A program made the position numbers and the translations under genes. This document shows positions 29,545-39,500 of a stretch of 64,000 nt of DNA, piece by piece. Position 1 is the stretch's first letter; each line of letters begins with the position of its first letter. The notes beneath the pieces are model-generated. The model saw only the letters and a list, made by a program, of their open reading frames with translations. It was not told where the DNA came from and did no database searches. The stretch is from Rhodobacteraceae bacterium LNNU 3342 (GTDB lineage: Bacteria; Pseudomonadota; Alphaproteobacteria; Rhodobacterales; Rhodobacteraceae): contig VUAW01000003.1 of NCBI GenBank assembly GCA_008711135.1, positions 186,001 to 250,000 on the forward strand. Reading direction: 5' to 3'.

Positions 29545-30003
29545 ATGCGCAAACTGCTTCCCGTTCTTCTTGCCCTTGTGGGGCTGGGTGCCGGCGTCGC
29601 CGGCGGTTTCCTGATGCGCCCGGAAGCCCATGCCGCCGCCGACCCAAGCATGGCGGCAGAGGCCCCATCCCATGACGGCGCAACCAAGTTCATGCCAATG
29701 ACCAACCAGTTCGTCATCCCACTGGTCGAATCCGGCCGGGTCAACGCCATGATCGTGCTGACGGTCAGCCTGGAGATCCTGCCCGACAGTCTGCCCGACC
29801 TGCAGGCACAGGAGCCCAAGCTGCGTGACTCCTTCCTTCAGGTGATGTTCGATCATGCCAACGCCGGCGGCTTCCGCGGCAACTTCACCTCCAGCAACTC
29901 GATGCAGACGCTGCGCACGGCGCTGGGCGAGGCGGGCCGCAAGATCGCGGGGCCCTCGATCCGCGGCGTGCTGATTTCGGACATCCTTCGCCAGGAAAGC
30001 TGA
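29545..30003 (+). CDS. Second FliL-family flagellar protein
   Basis: 152 residues. N-terminal membrane helix or signal anchor (residues 3-24, with LVGLGAGVAGGFLM), then a periplasmic domain with FVIPLVESGRVNAMIVLTVSL and a C-terminal ISDILRQES. These resemble FliL-family proteins, but the sequence is clearly different from the FliL at 1676. It sits 11 bases after flgH at the end of the rod operon. It may be a stator partner with a separate task; that is inference. Confidence 0.78.
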   Translation: MRKLLPVLLALVGLGAGVAGGFLMRPEAHAAADPSMAAEAPSHDGATKFMPMTNQFVIPLVESGRVNAMIVLTVSLEILPDSLPDLQAQEPKLRDSFLQVMFDHANAGGFRGNFTSSNSMQTLRTALGEAGRKIAGPSIRGVLISDILRQES

Positions 30004-30022
30004 ACCGCAACTTGCGCGGTTC
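30002..30022. terminator. Hairpin between convergent fliL-family and fliJ-like genes
   Basis: GAACCGC / GCGGTTC, a 7-bp stem with a 7-base loop that overlaps the last base of the upstream stop region. No T run. The next GC-rich bases offer an alternative pairing (GCGCGG with CCGCGC). Confidence 0.35.
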
Positions 30023-30033
30023 CGGCCGCGCGG

Positions 30034-30375
30034 TCAGGGTTTCCGGTGCTTTTTCATCAACTGGCCCACCGTCTGGTTGCGCCCGACGGCACGGGCCGCA
30101 TCTTCGCGCAGTTCAAGCCAGGTGGCGGTTTCGCGCGCCAGCCGCATGTTCAGCAACCGGCGCTGACGTTCCTGCCAGATCGCATGGCGGGCGCGGGCAC
30201 ATTGCGCGGCCACGTCCCGCGGATCGACAAGCCCGCCTGCATCCAGCCGCGCCAGCGCTGCCAACGTGACGTTTCGTGCCGCGGCGGCCTCTCTTACCCG
30301 TGCAAGTTCGGCATCCTCAGCCATCCGGGTCAGCTTGTGGATCTGGGCCAGCTTCTGCAGCCTGTCGTTTCTCAT
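30034..30375 (-). CDS. Small coiled-coil protein, FliJ-like candidate
   Basis: 113 residues from the ATG at 30375, which overlaps the flhB stop as ATGA; an in-frame ATG at 30384 is possible but less coupled. It is basic, Arg/Ala-rich and helical throughout (RLQKLAQIHKLTRMAEDAEL at the N-terminus, WQERQRRLLNMRLARETATW near residue 75). Size, helix content and position after flhB fit a FliJ-type export chaperone, but no diagnostic motif is seen. Convergent with the second fliL. Confidence 0.5.
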   Translation of the reverse strand: MRNDRLQKLAQIHKLTRMAEDAELARVREAAAARNVTLAALARLDAGGLVDPRDVAAQCARARHAIWQERQRRLLNMRLARETATWLELREDAARAVGRNQTVGQLMKKHRKP

Positions 30376-31457
30376 CGACGCCATCCCTTTCTGGCTTTCA
30401 TTCGCATCGCCTCGGCAAAGCGGATCGCGGCGGCCACGGCGCGATAGTGTTCGGGCTGGATTTCCTGGCCGATCTCGACTGTGGCGTGCAGTGCACGGGC
30501 GGTCGGTGGGTCGCTATGCAGCGGCACGCCGGCCTCGGCTGCGGCCGCGCGGATGCGCGCGGCAACTTCGTCCACCCCCTTGGCCACGCAAACCGGCGCC
30601 CTCGCCTCGCCACGATCCCATTTCAGCGCCACCGCGTAATGGGTCGGGTTCACGATCACCACGTCCGCCTTGGGCACATCGGCCATCATCCGGTTGGTCG
30701 CGATGTCATAGCCACGTTGGCGCCGCTGCTGCTTCATGTGCGGGTCGCCCTCGGAGCTCTTCATTTCGTCCATCATCTCCTTGCGGGACATGCGGTTCTT
30801 GCGAAGATGCTCATGCCGCTGCCAGAGGTAGTCGAGCGCCCCGATCAGTGCCATCACCACCACGATGATCGCCAGAAACCCGCCCAGCAGCCGAAAGAGC
30901 AGCCCTGACGCCATCGCGGGGCTCAGGTAAAGGCTGGCCACCATGTCGTGCAGGCGGCTCATCAGGAACATCCCCAGGATGACCGAGATGATGCCAAGCT
31001 TCATGAAGCTTTTCACAAATTCGAAAAGGCCGCTGCGCCCGAACTTGTTCTTGGCTCCGGACAAGGGAGAGATCCGCGACAGTTTCGGCTGAAGCTTTTC
31101 CGGCGCGAACACCACAGCGCGCTGCGCCACGATGGTCACCATCACCGCCAACGCCGGCAGAAGGAACAGCGGCGCCAAGGCCAGCGCCAACGTTCCCAGC
31201 ATTTCCCCCAGGATGCCTCCGCCGCCGCCCAGCACGAGCGGCGCCAGCCGTTCGGCCTGGTTCAGCAGCACAACGCCGACGTTCCCTGCCCCCTGCAACG
31301 TGCCCAGCCCAACAACCGCCCCCGCCAGCAACAGCCCAGCATAGGCCGCCGCCGTGGTCAGGTCGGTGGATTTGACCACCTCCCCGCGTTTTCGGGCTTC
31401 ATCCAGCTTCTGCTGTGACGCCTCGTGTTCCTTTTCGCTGCTATCCTCCTCGCTCAT
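30372..31457 (-). CDS. flhB: Flagellar export switch protein FlhB
   Basis: 361 residues from the ATG at 31457. Acidic N-terminus (MSEEDSSEKEHEASQQK), then KLDEARKRGEVVKSTDL, four membrane helices, and the cytoplasmic autocleavage motif NPTH in VVIVNPTHYAVALKWDRGE (about residue 265). Self-cleavage there, together with FliK, switches export from rod/hook to filament. It overlaps fliR by four bases and the fliJ-like gene by four. Confidence 0.97.
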   Translation of the reverse strand: MSEEDSSEKEHEASQQKLDEARKRGEVVKSTDLTTAAAYAGLLLAGAVVGLGTLQGAGNVGVVLLNQAERLAPLVLGGGGGILGEMLGTLALALAPLFLLPALAVMVTIVAQRAVVFAPEKLQPKLSRISPLSGAKNKFGRSGLFEFVKSFMKLGIISVILGMFLMSRLHDMVASLYLSPAMASGLLFRLLGGFLAIIVVVMALIGALDYLWQRHEHLRKNRMSRKEMMDEMKSSEGDPHMKQQRRQRGYDIATNRMMADVPKADVVIVNPTHYAVALKWDRGEARAPVCVAKGVDEVAARIRAAAAEAGVPLHSDPPTARALHATVEIGQEIQPEHYRAVAAAIRFAEAMRMKARKGWRR

Positions 31458-32245
31458 TGTGGCATCCCGAACGGGTCGAGGACGAACCGCTGGAACGCGC
31501 CAAGCCAGATGGACAGGATGATCGGCGTGACGATCATCAGCAGCGCCAGCCCGCAGAAGGTCAACGCCGGCGCGCCGATGAAGGCCACCATGAGCTGCGG
31601 CATCGCCTTGTTGATCGCGCCCAGCGCCAGGTTGTAGATCAGCGCCGCGATCACGAAGGGCGCGGCAAGCGTGAAGGCCAGCGCGAAGGCCCGGGCCACC
31701 TGCGCGATGCCCCATTCCGCGATCATCCCGGGCCGGGGGAAGCTGCCCGGCGGCAGCATATCATAGGACAGCAGAAACGCCTCGGTCACGCGCAGGTGCA
31801 GGCCCGACATCGCCGCCAGCGCAAGACCGCCCATCAGGAACAGATGCGAAATTGCCGGCTGCGGCTCTATCCCTGCCCCGCCAAAGAACTGGGCCAGCGA
31901 CGTCGACTGCGCCGCGATCGTGCCGGCCATCTGCAGCACCATCACGAACAGCCGCAGTACGATGCCCAGCAGCAACCCGGCCAGAACCTCGGTCGCGATG
32001 GCGGGCGACAGCATGGCCCCCGCGGCCACCAGCCCCGCCAGATGCGCTTCGGCCAGCGGCGCCACGACCAGCGTGAAGGCAATGGCTAGCCCCACCTTGA
32101 CCCGTTGCGGCACCGCGTGGTCGCCAAAGACCGGCAGCACCGCCATTGCCGCGCCCACGCGCAAAAAGACAAAGAAGCCCGCCAGCAGCCCATCCTGTCC
32201 CAGCCCGGCCAGCGACTGCAGCGCGGCAGCAAGTTCCGGTGTCAT
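31454..32245 (-). CDS. fliR: Flagellar export gate protein FliR
   Basis: 263 residues, six membrane helices. Characteristic: FVFLRVGAAMAVLPVFGD near residues 25-42, PFVIAALIYNLALGAINKAM, and C-terminal GLALLMIVTPIILSIWLGAF. FliR closes the FliP-FliQ spiral in the export gate. The ATG overlaps the flhA stop (ATGA), so flhA-fliR-flhB-fliJ-like are chained by overlaps. Confidence 0.95.
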   Translation of the reverse strand: MTPELAAALQSLAGLGQDGLLAGFFVFLRVGAAMAVLPVFGDHAVPQRVKVGLAIAFTLVVAPLAEAHLAGLVAAGAMLSPAIATEVLAGLLLGIVLRLFVMVLQMAGTIAAQSTSLAQFFGGAGIEPQPAISHLFLMGGLALAAMSGLHLRVTEAFLLSYDMLPPGSFPRPGMIAEWGIAQVARAFALAFTLAAPFVIAALIYNLALGAINKAMPQLMVAFIGAPALTFCGLALLMIVTPIILSIWLGAFQRFVLDPFGMPQ

Positions 32246-34323
32246 GCGGGGACCATGCCCACCAGCGCGGGCCGCGCCTCAAGCCCGATTTCCTCGAACG
32301 ACAGCACAGGCGCGCCAAGGCCACGCGCCGACAGCACCGTGCGCAGAAAGCGCCGCCGCCGCATCGTCGTGACGATGGCGGCCTGCAACCCCGCGTCCCC
32401 GGATTTTGCAAGCTTCTCGGCCAGCCCGTTCGCCAGACGGTTGAACTCGTTCGGCGGCAGGGCGACGTCGGTCTGGCCACGCTCGCCGTCGATCTGGTAG
32501 GCGGCAAAGGTTGCCTCCCATTCCGGGGCGAGCTGGATCAGCGGGATCGTCCCATCCTCGCGCCGGAGTTCGGCCACAAGCTGGAACCCCAACCGCTGAC
32601 GCACATGTTCGCACAGCCCCTCGGGCGAGGAATGGCTGCTGCGGGCCTCGGCGATCGCCTCAAGGATCAGGGGCAGGTTGCGGATCGACACCCGTTCATC
32701 CAGAAGCAGCTTCAGCACCGACAGCAGTACATCCAGCGGCACCTTGTCGGGGATCAGCTCGTCCAGCAGGCGGCGGTTGGCCTCTGCCCGCGTGTTGTCG
32801 GAAAGGTTGGTGAATTCGTCCAGCAGGCGGCGCAGGCCCCGGATCGTCAGCAGGCGGGCAAAGTTGCGCTTGATGACCTCCAGCAGGTGGGTCGCCAGAA
32901 CCTCGCCCGGGTTGACCACGGTGGCGCCGGAAAGCGCGGCCTCTTCCTGAAGGTCGGGGGCGACCCAGCGGGCGGGGGCGCCATAGACCGGTTCGTGCAC
33001 ATCCTCGCCTTCCGGCATCAGTTCGGCAGGCCCTGATAGCAGGGCCAGCACCTTTTCCGGGTAAAGCTGATCGCGCGCCTGTTCCACGCCCTGGATGCGG
33101 ATGCGATAGGTGCCGGGCGGCAGGGCGGGATCATCGGTCAGCCGCATCTCCGGCAGGATCAGCCCGTAGACGGTGGCGACATGCATCCGCATGTTGGCAA
33201 TCCGCGCATCAAGCCCCGTCGCCGGGTCCAGCACCATCGACACGAGGTTCGGCGAGAATTCCACGTGGATGTCGTCAAGGTCCAGCATGTCGCCCATCGT
33301 CTGTTCGCGGGTTTCGGACTGAGGCGCCTCGGCTGGCGGGGCGGCGGCGCGGCGCTGCGCCTCCCGGTGGACGTACCATGCCCCTGCCCCAAGCGTGGTT
33401 GCCCCCAGCACGAACGGCAGGAACGGCAGCCCCGGTACCAGCGCGAACAGCGCCATCAGCACGGCAACAGTGGCCAGCGCCGCAGGATAACGGCCCAGCT
33501 GCGCCAGCAGCGCTCGATCGGCAGTGCCGGTCGCCCCGCCACGGGCCAGCAGCAGCGCCGAGGCGATGGAGATGATGACCGCCGGGATCTGGCTGACCAG
33601 CCCGTCCCCTACGGTCAGGATTGCGTAGGTTTCGAACGCCTGACCGATCGGCATGCCGTGGATGACGGTGCCCATGATCAGCCCCATCACGATGTTCAGA
33701 AGCGTGATCAGCAGCCCCGCCACCGCATCGCCCTTCACAAACTTGGATGCCCCGTCGAGCGAGCCGAAGAAGGTGGTTTCTGCCTGTTCGCGTTCCCGCC
33801 GGGTCTTGGCCTCCTGGTGGTCAATGGCGCCGGCCGACATGTCGCTGTCGATTGCCAGCTGTTTTCCTGGCATCCCGTCCAGCGCAAAGCGCGCACCGAC
33901 CTCTGCCATGCGCCCGGCGCCCTTGGTGATCACCACGAAGTTCACGATCAGCAGCACGCAGAACACCACGACGCCCATGAAGACGCTGCCGCTCATGATG
34001 AACATGGCAAAGCCCTGGATCACGTCACCTGCTGCATGGGGGCCGCTGTGCCCCTGCCCGATGATCAGCTTGGTCGATGATACGTTGAGCGACAGCCGCA
34101 GCATCAGTGTGGCCAGAAGGATCGTCGGAAAGGCGGAAAAATCCAGCGGCCGTTCGATGAACAGCGTCACCGTGAAGATCAGGATGGCAAGCGCAAAGGA
34201 CGCGGCCAGCCCCACGTCCAGGACCCAGGCCGGCATCGGCAGGATCATCATCACGATCACCGCCATCAGCGCAAGCGCAAGCAGGACCGTAGGCTGGAAG
34301 ATGGACGCAACCGTCAGCTTCAT
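32242..34323 (-). CDS. flhA: Flagellar export gate protein FlhA
   Basis: 693 residues, the usual FlhA size. Eight membrane helices in the first 320 residues, with the FHIPEP-family signature RLSLNVSSTKLIIGQGH and the cytoplasmic FHIPEP loop region AEVGARFALDGMPGKQLAID. The C-terminal domain has LVSMVLDPATGLDARIANM and LSENTR-like DNTRAEANRRLLDELIPD. It forms the nonameric export ring that docks substrates and chaperones. It overlaps the lytic transglycosylase gene by four bases. Confidence 0.97.
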   Translation of the reverse strand: MKLTVASIFQPTVLLALALMAVIVMMILPMPAWVLDVGLAASFALAILIFTVTLFIERPLDFSAFPTILLATLMLRLSLNVSSTKLIIGQGHSGPHAAGDVIQGFAMFIMSGSVFMGVVVFCVLLIVNFVVITKGAGRMAEVGARFALDGMPGKQLAIDSDMSAGAIDHQEAKTRREREQAETTFFGSLDGASKFVKGDAVAGLLITLLNIVMGLIMGTVIHGMPIGQAFETYAILTVGDGLVSQIPAVIISIASALLLARGGATGTADRALLAQLGRYPAALATVAVLMALFALVPGLPFLPFVLGATTLGAGAWYVHREAQRRAAAPPAEAPQSETREQTMGDMLDLDDIHVEFSPNLVSMVLDPATGLDARIANMRMHVATVYGLILPEMRLTDDPALPPGTYRIRIQGVEQARDQLYPEKVLALLSGPAELMPEGEDVHEPVYGAPARWVAPDLQEEAALSGATVVNPGEVLATHLLEVIKRNFARLLTIRGLRRLLDEFTNLSDNTRAEANRRLLDELIPDKVPLDVLLSVLKLLLDERVSIRNLPLILEAIAEARSSHSSPEGLCEHVRQRLGFQLVAELRREDGTIPLIQLAPEWEATFAAYQIDGERGQTDVALPPNEFNRLANGLAEKLAKSGDAGLQAAIVTTMRRRRFLRTVLSARGLGAPVLSFEEIGLEARPALVGMVPA

Positions 34324-35078
34324 GGCAGTTCCCCGGCATTGTAAAGTGGTTTTGCCCCGGCATGGGCCGCGAAGAGTGCACCCGCCGCCCCCTGCCCCGT
34401 ATCGGTCACGGAGACGAGCGAACCCATCCGCCCCCCGCCGCCGGCAAGGAACAGGGGATATGTATTCACCCGCGCCGGCCGCGGGGCGCGGGGGACATAG
34501 GGGCTTTCAGGAAGATCGGGCAGAACGTGGCGCAGCCCATCCTCGGCCAGATAGCGGGCACGGAAGGTTTCGAACCGGGCGCGATAACGGTTTGCGAATT
34601 CCGGTGTGCGGGAATGATAGGCGCCCGCCGCCCGTTCCCAGGATCCCGTTTCGGCGTAAAGATCGCCCAGGAATCGCGCGGCATAAAGCGCGTTGGCGCG
34701 GGGGTCGAACATCTCCTCGATCGAGGAGAAATGTTCGCCGTGCCAGCGGTGGTTGATCTGGAAGCAGCCGATGTCAAAGCTGCGCGCCCCGCGCCGGACA
34801 TGGGCGTGCACGAAATCAAGCGCCTCTTGCTGCGCGTCGAACCAGGCGCCCTGTCCTTCCATGTTGACGGTCCAGGGCCAAGGCCGCATCTCTCCTTCGC
34901 GACGGCGGCCGGTTTCGGTCAGCGCGATGGCCTTGAGCACCGAAAGCGGGACGCCCGTGCTTTGCGAGGCCTCCACTGCCGCGCGGTCGCAGAGGATGGA
35001 CATGTCGGCACGCGCCTTGCCCGTTGCCCCGAAAAACAGAAGGCCAACCAGTGCGGACAGAAGGGCGCGTTTCACCAT
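34320..35078 (-). CDS. SltF-like flagellar lytic transglycosylase
   Basis: 252 residues from the ATG at 35078, which gives a clean signal peptide (MVKRALLSALVGLLFFG, cut after GKARA); an ATG at 35105 is also possible. The SLT-type domain shows GVPLSVLKAIALTETGRR with the candidate catalytic Glu in TETG, then FDIGCFQINHRWHG and YAARFLGDLY, AGAYHS. It would cut peptidoglycan to let the rod through. In Rhodobacter sphaeroides a stand-alone enzyme, SltF, does this with a muramidase-less FlgJ, and the same pairing is seen here. It precedes and overlaps flhA. Confidence 0.82.
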   Translation of the reverse strand: MVKRALLSALVGLLFFGATGKARADMSILCDRAAVEASQSTGVPLSVLKAIALTETGRRREGEMRPWPWTVNMEGQGAWFDAQQEALDFVHAHVRRGARSFDIGCFQINHRWHGEHFSSIEEMFDPRANALYAARFLGDLYAETGSWERAAGAYHSRTPEFANRYRARFETFRARYLAEDGLRHVLPDLPESPYVPRAPRPARVNTYPLFLAGGGGRMGSLVSVTDTGQGAAGALFAAHAGAKPLYNAGELP

Positions 35079-35188
35079 GGATGCTGCATTTCTTGCTGCG
35101 TTCATGGGGCACGCTAGGGGCCAAGTCTTTAGATTCGGTAACCATTCTGGGCGTTGTGGCGGCGGACAAAGCGCCCTAACCTGCCGCA

Positions 35189-36112
35189 ATGGTCCAGCGG
35201 CACTTGCACATCGTCCTAGAACCCCTGCACCGGCAGGATGCCGAGGCCGGGAAGATCAACATCTTCAACCTGATCGCCAGCGCCTTCCGCGGCGCAGGCT
35301 GGGACGTGGGTTATCGCGATCTTGTCCCGGGTCAGCCCATCGTGCCGCCCCTGGGCGATCATGCCCTGTTCTTCATGCAGGAACCGCTGTCAGACCGGGC
35401 ACTGACGCTGCGCCGCGCCTATCACTATCCCTTCTGGCGGATCGAGGCGACGAACGAACGCTGGCGCACAGACGTGGCCCGCGCGACATTCGACCCGGAT
35501 GCGGTGGACCCGGCACTGGCCACGCCCTTTGCCCGGCGCTGGGCCCGCACACTGCTGGGCGGCCGGGAGCCGCGGCAGGAAGGCTATGTCTTCATCCCGC
35601 TGCAGGGGCGGCTGCGCGACCACCGGTCATTCCAGAGCATGAGCCCGCTGGCCATGATCGAGGCGACGCTGCAGGCGGAACCGCAGCGCAGGCTGGTGCT
35701 GAAGCTCCACCCAAAGGAAGCCTATACGCCGACCGATATGGCGGCGCTGGAACGGATCACCCGGCACCCGAGGGTGGATCTGGTGGATGCGGACGCGCTC
35801 GACCTGCTGGCGGGCTGCGATTATGTGGTGACGCAGAACTCCGGCCTGGCCTTCACGGGGTTTTTCCTGCGCAAGCCTGCCGTGACCTTCGCGGCGATCG
35901 ACTTTCACCACATTGCGGCCCCTGTCGCCGATCTGGGCGTGGCCGATGCATTTCAGGCCGTTCTGGGTCCGCCGCCCGCGTTTGACCGCTATATCCACTG
36001 GTTCCTGCAGGAAAACGCGATCAACGGCGGGCGCGATGACGCGCAGGCGCGGATCCTTGCCCGGGCCGCCCGATTCGGCTGGCCGGTTCAGGAGGATGTC
36101 GCGCGGCAATGA
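35189..36112 (+). CDS. Putative capsule-synthesis-type (GT-B-like) glycosyltransferase
   Basis: 307 residues, no signal or membrane segment. The C-terminal half has a pattern shared by capsule polysaccharide enzymes of the KpsS/KpsC kind: LVLKLHPKEAYTPTD (about residues 170-184), then DLLAGCDYVVTQNSGLAFTG and FFLRKPAVTFAAIDFHHIA. In that family the HP and S/GxA residues contact the nucleotide sugar. The N-terminal half (KINIFNLIASAFRGAGWDV) fits the first Rossmann-like domain. The gene is divergent from the transglycosylase, 110 bases away, and has no polysaccharide neighbours, so a role such as flagellin or surface glycosylation is only a thought. Confidence 0.5.
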   Translation: MVQRHLHIVLEPLHRQDAEAGKINIFNLIASAFRGAGWDVGYRDLVPGQPIVPPLGDHALFFMQEPLSDRALTLRRAYHYPFWRIEATNERWRTDVARATFDPDAVDPALATPFARRWARTLLGGREPRQEGYVFIPLQGRLRDHRSFQSMSPLAMIEATLQAEPQRRLVLKLHPKEAYTPTDMAALERITRHPRVDLVDADALDLLAGCDYVVTQNSGLAFTGFFLRKPAVTFAAIDFHHIAAPVADLGVADAFQAVLGPPPAFDRYIHWFLQENAINGGRDDAQARILARAARFGWPVQEDVARQ

Positions 36113-36113
36113 A

Positions 36114-36135
36114 AAAGGGCGCCGAGGCGCCCTTT
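36114..36135 (-). terminator. Rho-independent terminator of trxA
   Basis: AAAGGGCGC / GCGCCCTTT, 9-bp stem with loop of 4, followed on the minus strand by T residues (TTTTTC). Four bases past the trxA stop. May also stop the convergent glycosyltransferase gene. Confidence 0.8.
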
Positions 36136-36139
36136 CCAA

Positions 36140-36460
36140 TCAGATCGACTGGGTGATCCAGCTGGCCAGCGCGGCCTTGGGCGCGGCGCCGACCTTGTTC
36201 GACACGACCTGCCCGTCCTTGAACAGGAACAGCGCGGGGATACCGCGAACGCCCATCTGCGCCGGCGAGTTCGGGTTCTCGTCCACGTTGACCTTCACGA
36301 TCTTGACCTTGCCCGCATATTCCTCGGACAGTTCTTCAAGCGCGGGGCCGATCTGCTTGCAGGGGCCGCACCATTCGGCCCAGAAATCCACGACGACGGG
36401 GATATCGGACTGTTTGACTTCGGCGTCGAACGTGGCGTCGGTGACGGCTACGGTGGCCAT
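36140..36460 (-). CDS. trxA: Thioredoxin
   Basis: 106 residues with the active site WCGPCK at residues 30-35 (Cys31, Cys34), preceded by VVVDFWAE and followed by the cis-proline segment [14 protein letters not shown]. It is the general dithiol reductant of the cytoplasm. AAGGAGATCCCC precedes the ATG. It stands after addA on the same strand and has its own terminator; a position conserved in this order. Confidence 0.97.
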   Translation of the reverse strand: MATVAVTDATFDAEVKQSDIPVVVDFWAEWCGPCKQIGPALEELSEEYAGKVKIVKVNVDENPNSPAQMGVRGIPALFLFKDGQVVSNKVGAAPKAALASWITQSI

Positions 36461-36518
36461 GGGGATCTCCTTCCGGTGGCAGCGTTGGCCCTGAACCTAT
36501 GGACCCCCCTGCCCAGCG

Positions 36519-39500
36519 TCAAGATGTGGTGGCCCGCGCCAGCGCCGACGCAACGAGGCCATGCGGCAGCGTCATAAGTTTCGCCGCCCGCGTCCAGAGG
36601 ATCGCCGTCTCGATCTGCCGGTCAGGATAGATCTGCGCCAGGGCTGCGGCATAGGCGCCCATCTGGCGCAGGATGCCTTCGGGCACCTGTTCCGGGCCTG
36701 CGGGCAGGGTCGCGTTCGACTTGTAATCGACCGCGAGCACCCGGTCCGGCCCCACGATCAGCCGGTCGATCGTGCCCAGCAGCCGCTGGCCGGCAATGTC
36801 GGCGGTGATGTCCACCTCTGCCAGCGCGTCCCCGGCGAACAGGAATGCCAGATCGGGCGCGCCAAGAACCGCCTGCGCTTCCGCAAGCAGCGGCGCAAGG
36901 TCCTCCTCGATCAGCCCATCCTCGGCCGCGGCAAGCAAGTCGCGGGCCATCGCGGGCCAGGATGGCTGCCGGTACAACGGCAGATGTTCCAGAAGCAGGT
37001 GAAGCTGCCGGCCCCGGCGCCTGGCGCTTTCCTCGTCCAGCCCCTCGGCCCCGCCCAGCGCCTTGGCGCCCCCGAGATCTGACGGGGACAGCGGCTTGGG
37101 CGGTTCGACCGCCGCGGGGGCATGGTCGCGAAGCCAGCCGGGCAGGATGAACGCGCCAGCCTGCGCCACCTCGGCGCGGCAGGTGGGCTCTGGCCAGGCG
37201 CCGTGGAACAGGCGGCGCATCTGCCCGTCCTCGGGGTCGGGCATAGGCAGGGTTTCGGCACCTGCGTGGTTCATGCCGTCGGCGACCATGGCATACCAGC
37301 AATCGCCACCCGGCTTCACCTCGCCCGCGGCGCAGATGATCAGCCAGCTTTGCGCCCGGGTCAGCGCCACGTATAGCAGGCGCAGGTTTTCTTCGGCTTC
37401 CTCTGCGCGCTGACGCTCGCGCGCCTCGGCCAGTTCCGGGGGGCAGATATCGGCCGGCATCCGCCAGGTCAGCGTACCATTGGCCAGGGGCAGCAGTTCG
37501 CCCCCCTGCCGGGGACGCCGATCCGCGGTGTCAGGAAGGATGACGACAGGTGCCTCCAGCCCCTTGGCACCATGCACCGTCATCACCCGGATGCGGTTGC
37601 CCGCGCTGTCCATCTGGCGCTTGATCTCGACCTCCTCGGTCGCAAGCCAGGTCAGAAAGCCGGTGAGGCTGGGCACATCCATTCGCTCATAGGCCAGCGC
37701 CTGCGCCAGAAGCGCATCAATCCCGTCCTCGGCCTCGGGCCCCAGCCGGGACAGAAGGCAGCGCCGCCCGTCGTGGCGCGTCAGCACCCGTTCCAGCAGG
37801 TCATAAGGCCGCATGAAGTCGGCGTGGTCGCGCAGGTCGGTCAGGATCTCCATCGTTTCCGGGAATTCATCCGCGCGGCGGCGCAGCGCCTCCCACAGCC
37901 AGCCTTTGCGGCCCTGCGCAAGGTCGTAAAGCTGCGCCTCAGTCCAGCCGAACAGCGGCGATTTCAGGGCGGCGGCCAGTGACAGCTCATCCTCAGACGT
38001 GGCAAGGAAGGAAAGCAGCGCCTGCAGGTCCCGCACGGCCAGTTCACCACCCAGCTTCAGCCGGTCGGCACCGGCGATGGCGAGCCCTTCGGACTTGCAG
38101 GCGCGGATGATCTCGTGGAACAGGTCCGACCGGCGCTGCACAAGGATCAGCACGTCGCCCTCGGTCACCGGGCGCGGGCCCCTTTCCGTCGGGATCTGGG
38201 TGCCGCTGTCGATCATGCGGCGGATTTCCCGCGCGACTTGGCGGGCAAGACGGGCGTTGTGATGTTCCGCGGGCAGGATGTCCACGGGGTCGAACCAGTC
38301 CCGGTCCTCGGGCTTGTCAGCCGGGGGAACCACCGGCCAAAGATCGACACGCCCCGGCATTTCGTCGCGGAAGGCAATGTGCCGCACCTCGCCACCCAGA
38401 CCCGCGCTTGCCCGTGCCTCCAGCGTCAGGTCCACGAGCCGCAGCACCGCGGGTGAAGACCGGAACGAATATTCCAGCGTCAGGTTCGCCAGCGGCACGT
38501 CCACCGCCTGCAGCCTTGCGCCGAAATGATCGCGCATCCGGTCAAAGGCGCGCAGGTCCGCCCCTTGGAAGGAATAGATCGACTGCTTCTTGTCGCCCAC
38601 GACGAAGATCGTGCGGCCTTCGGTGCGCGCCCCCTGCCCGGCCGTGAATTCCTGCGCCAGCAGTTCGATCACGCGCCACTGGCCGGGGCTGGTGTCCTGC
38701 GCCTCGTCCACAAGGATGTGGTCCACGCCGCCGTCCAGCCGGAACAGCACCCATTGCGCGACCGAGGGATCGGTCAGCAGCGCCACAGCCCGGTGGATCA
38801 GGTCATCAAAGTCAAGCCAGCCCCGCCGGGCCTTGCGTGCCGCGTATTCCGGCAGAAAGGCCGCGGCAAAGCGGTGCATGGCGCAGGTCCGTTCAGCAGC
38901 CAGCAGCGCAATGCGTTTTGGCCGCGCGCTTTCCACCCGCCGCATGAGGTTTTCCACCTGCTCGATCCGGTGGCCCAGCGCGGCACGGGTGGCCTTGGTC
39001 GGAAACTTGCCCAGCTTGGCGCCATAGGGTTCCTTGGCAGAGGATCCGTAAAGGAAGTGGCATTCCATCTCTTCCAGAAGGGCCATGCGCGGGGCATCGC
39101 GGACGGCGGCCAACCGGTTGCCGGCCTTTGCGTCGGTGCTGCTGCCCGCCTTCAGCACGGGGATGAGTTCATCCAGCAGCGCATCTTCATTGCCCAGGAA
39201 AACCTCGGCCTGAAGCTGCGCCACGTCGTAATCACCCTGCAGGCCGAACAGCGCCCGCGCACCCGCAATGTCCAGCGGCTCTGTCAAAGCGGCACGGCGC
39301 GCGGCGAGTTCCGCCGTCAGCGCCGTCAGGCTTTCGCCGGTGTAGTACCGAGCGACCGCGTCCAGCAGGGCGGGCGCGGTTTCCGCCAGATGCTCGACGA
39401 TTTCGTCCCGCAGGAGCGTGGCGGCTCGGTCGTCCATCTCGGTGAACTGCGGCGTCACCCCGGCTTCAAGCGGGAAACGCCGCAGCAGCGAGGCGCAGAA

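Noticed and set aside
33181-34080. Long plus-strand frame inside flhA
   Set aside because: Antisense to flhA; His/Gln/Arg-rich translation.
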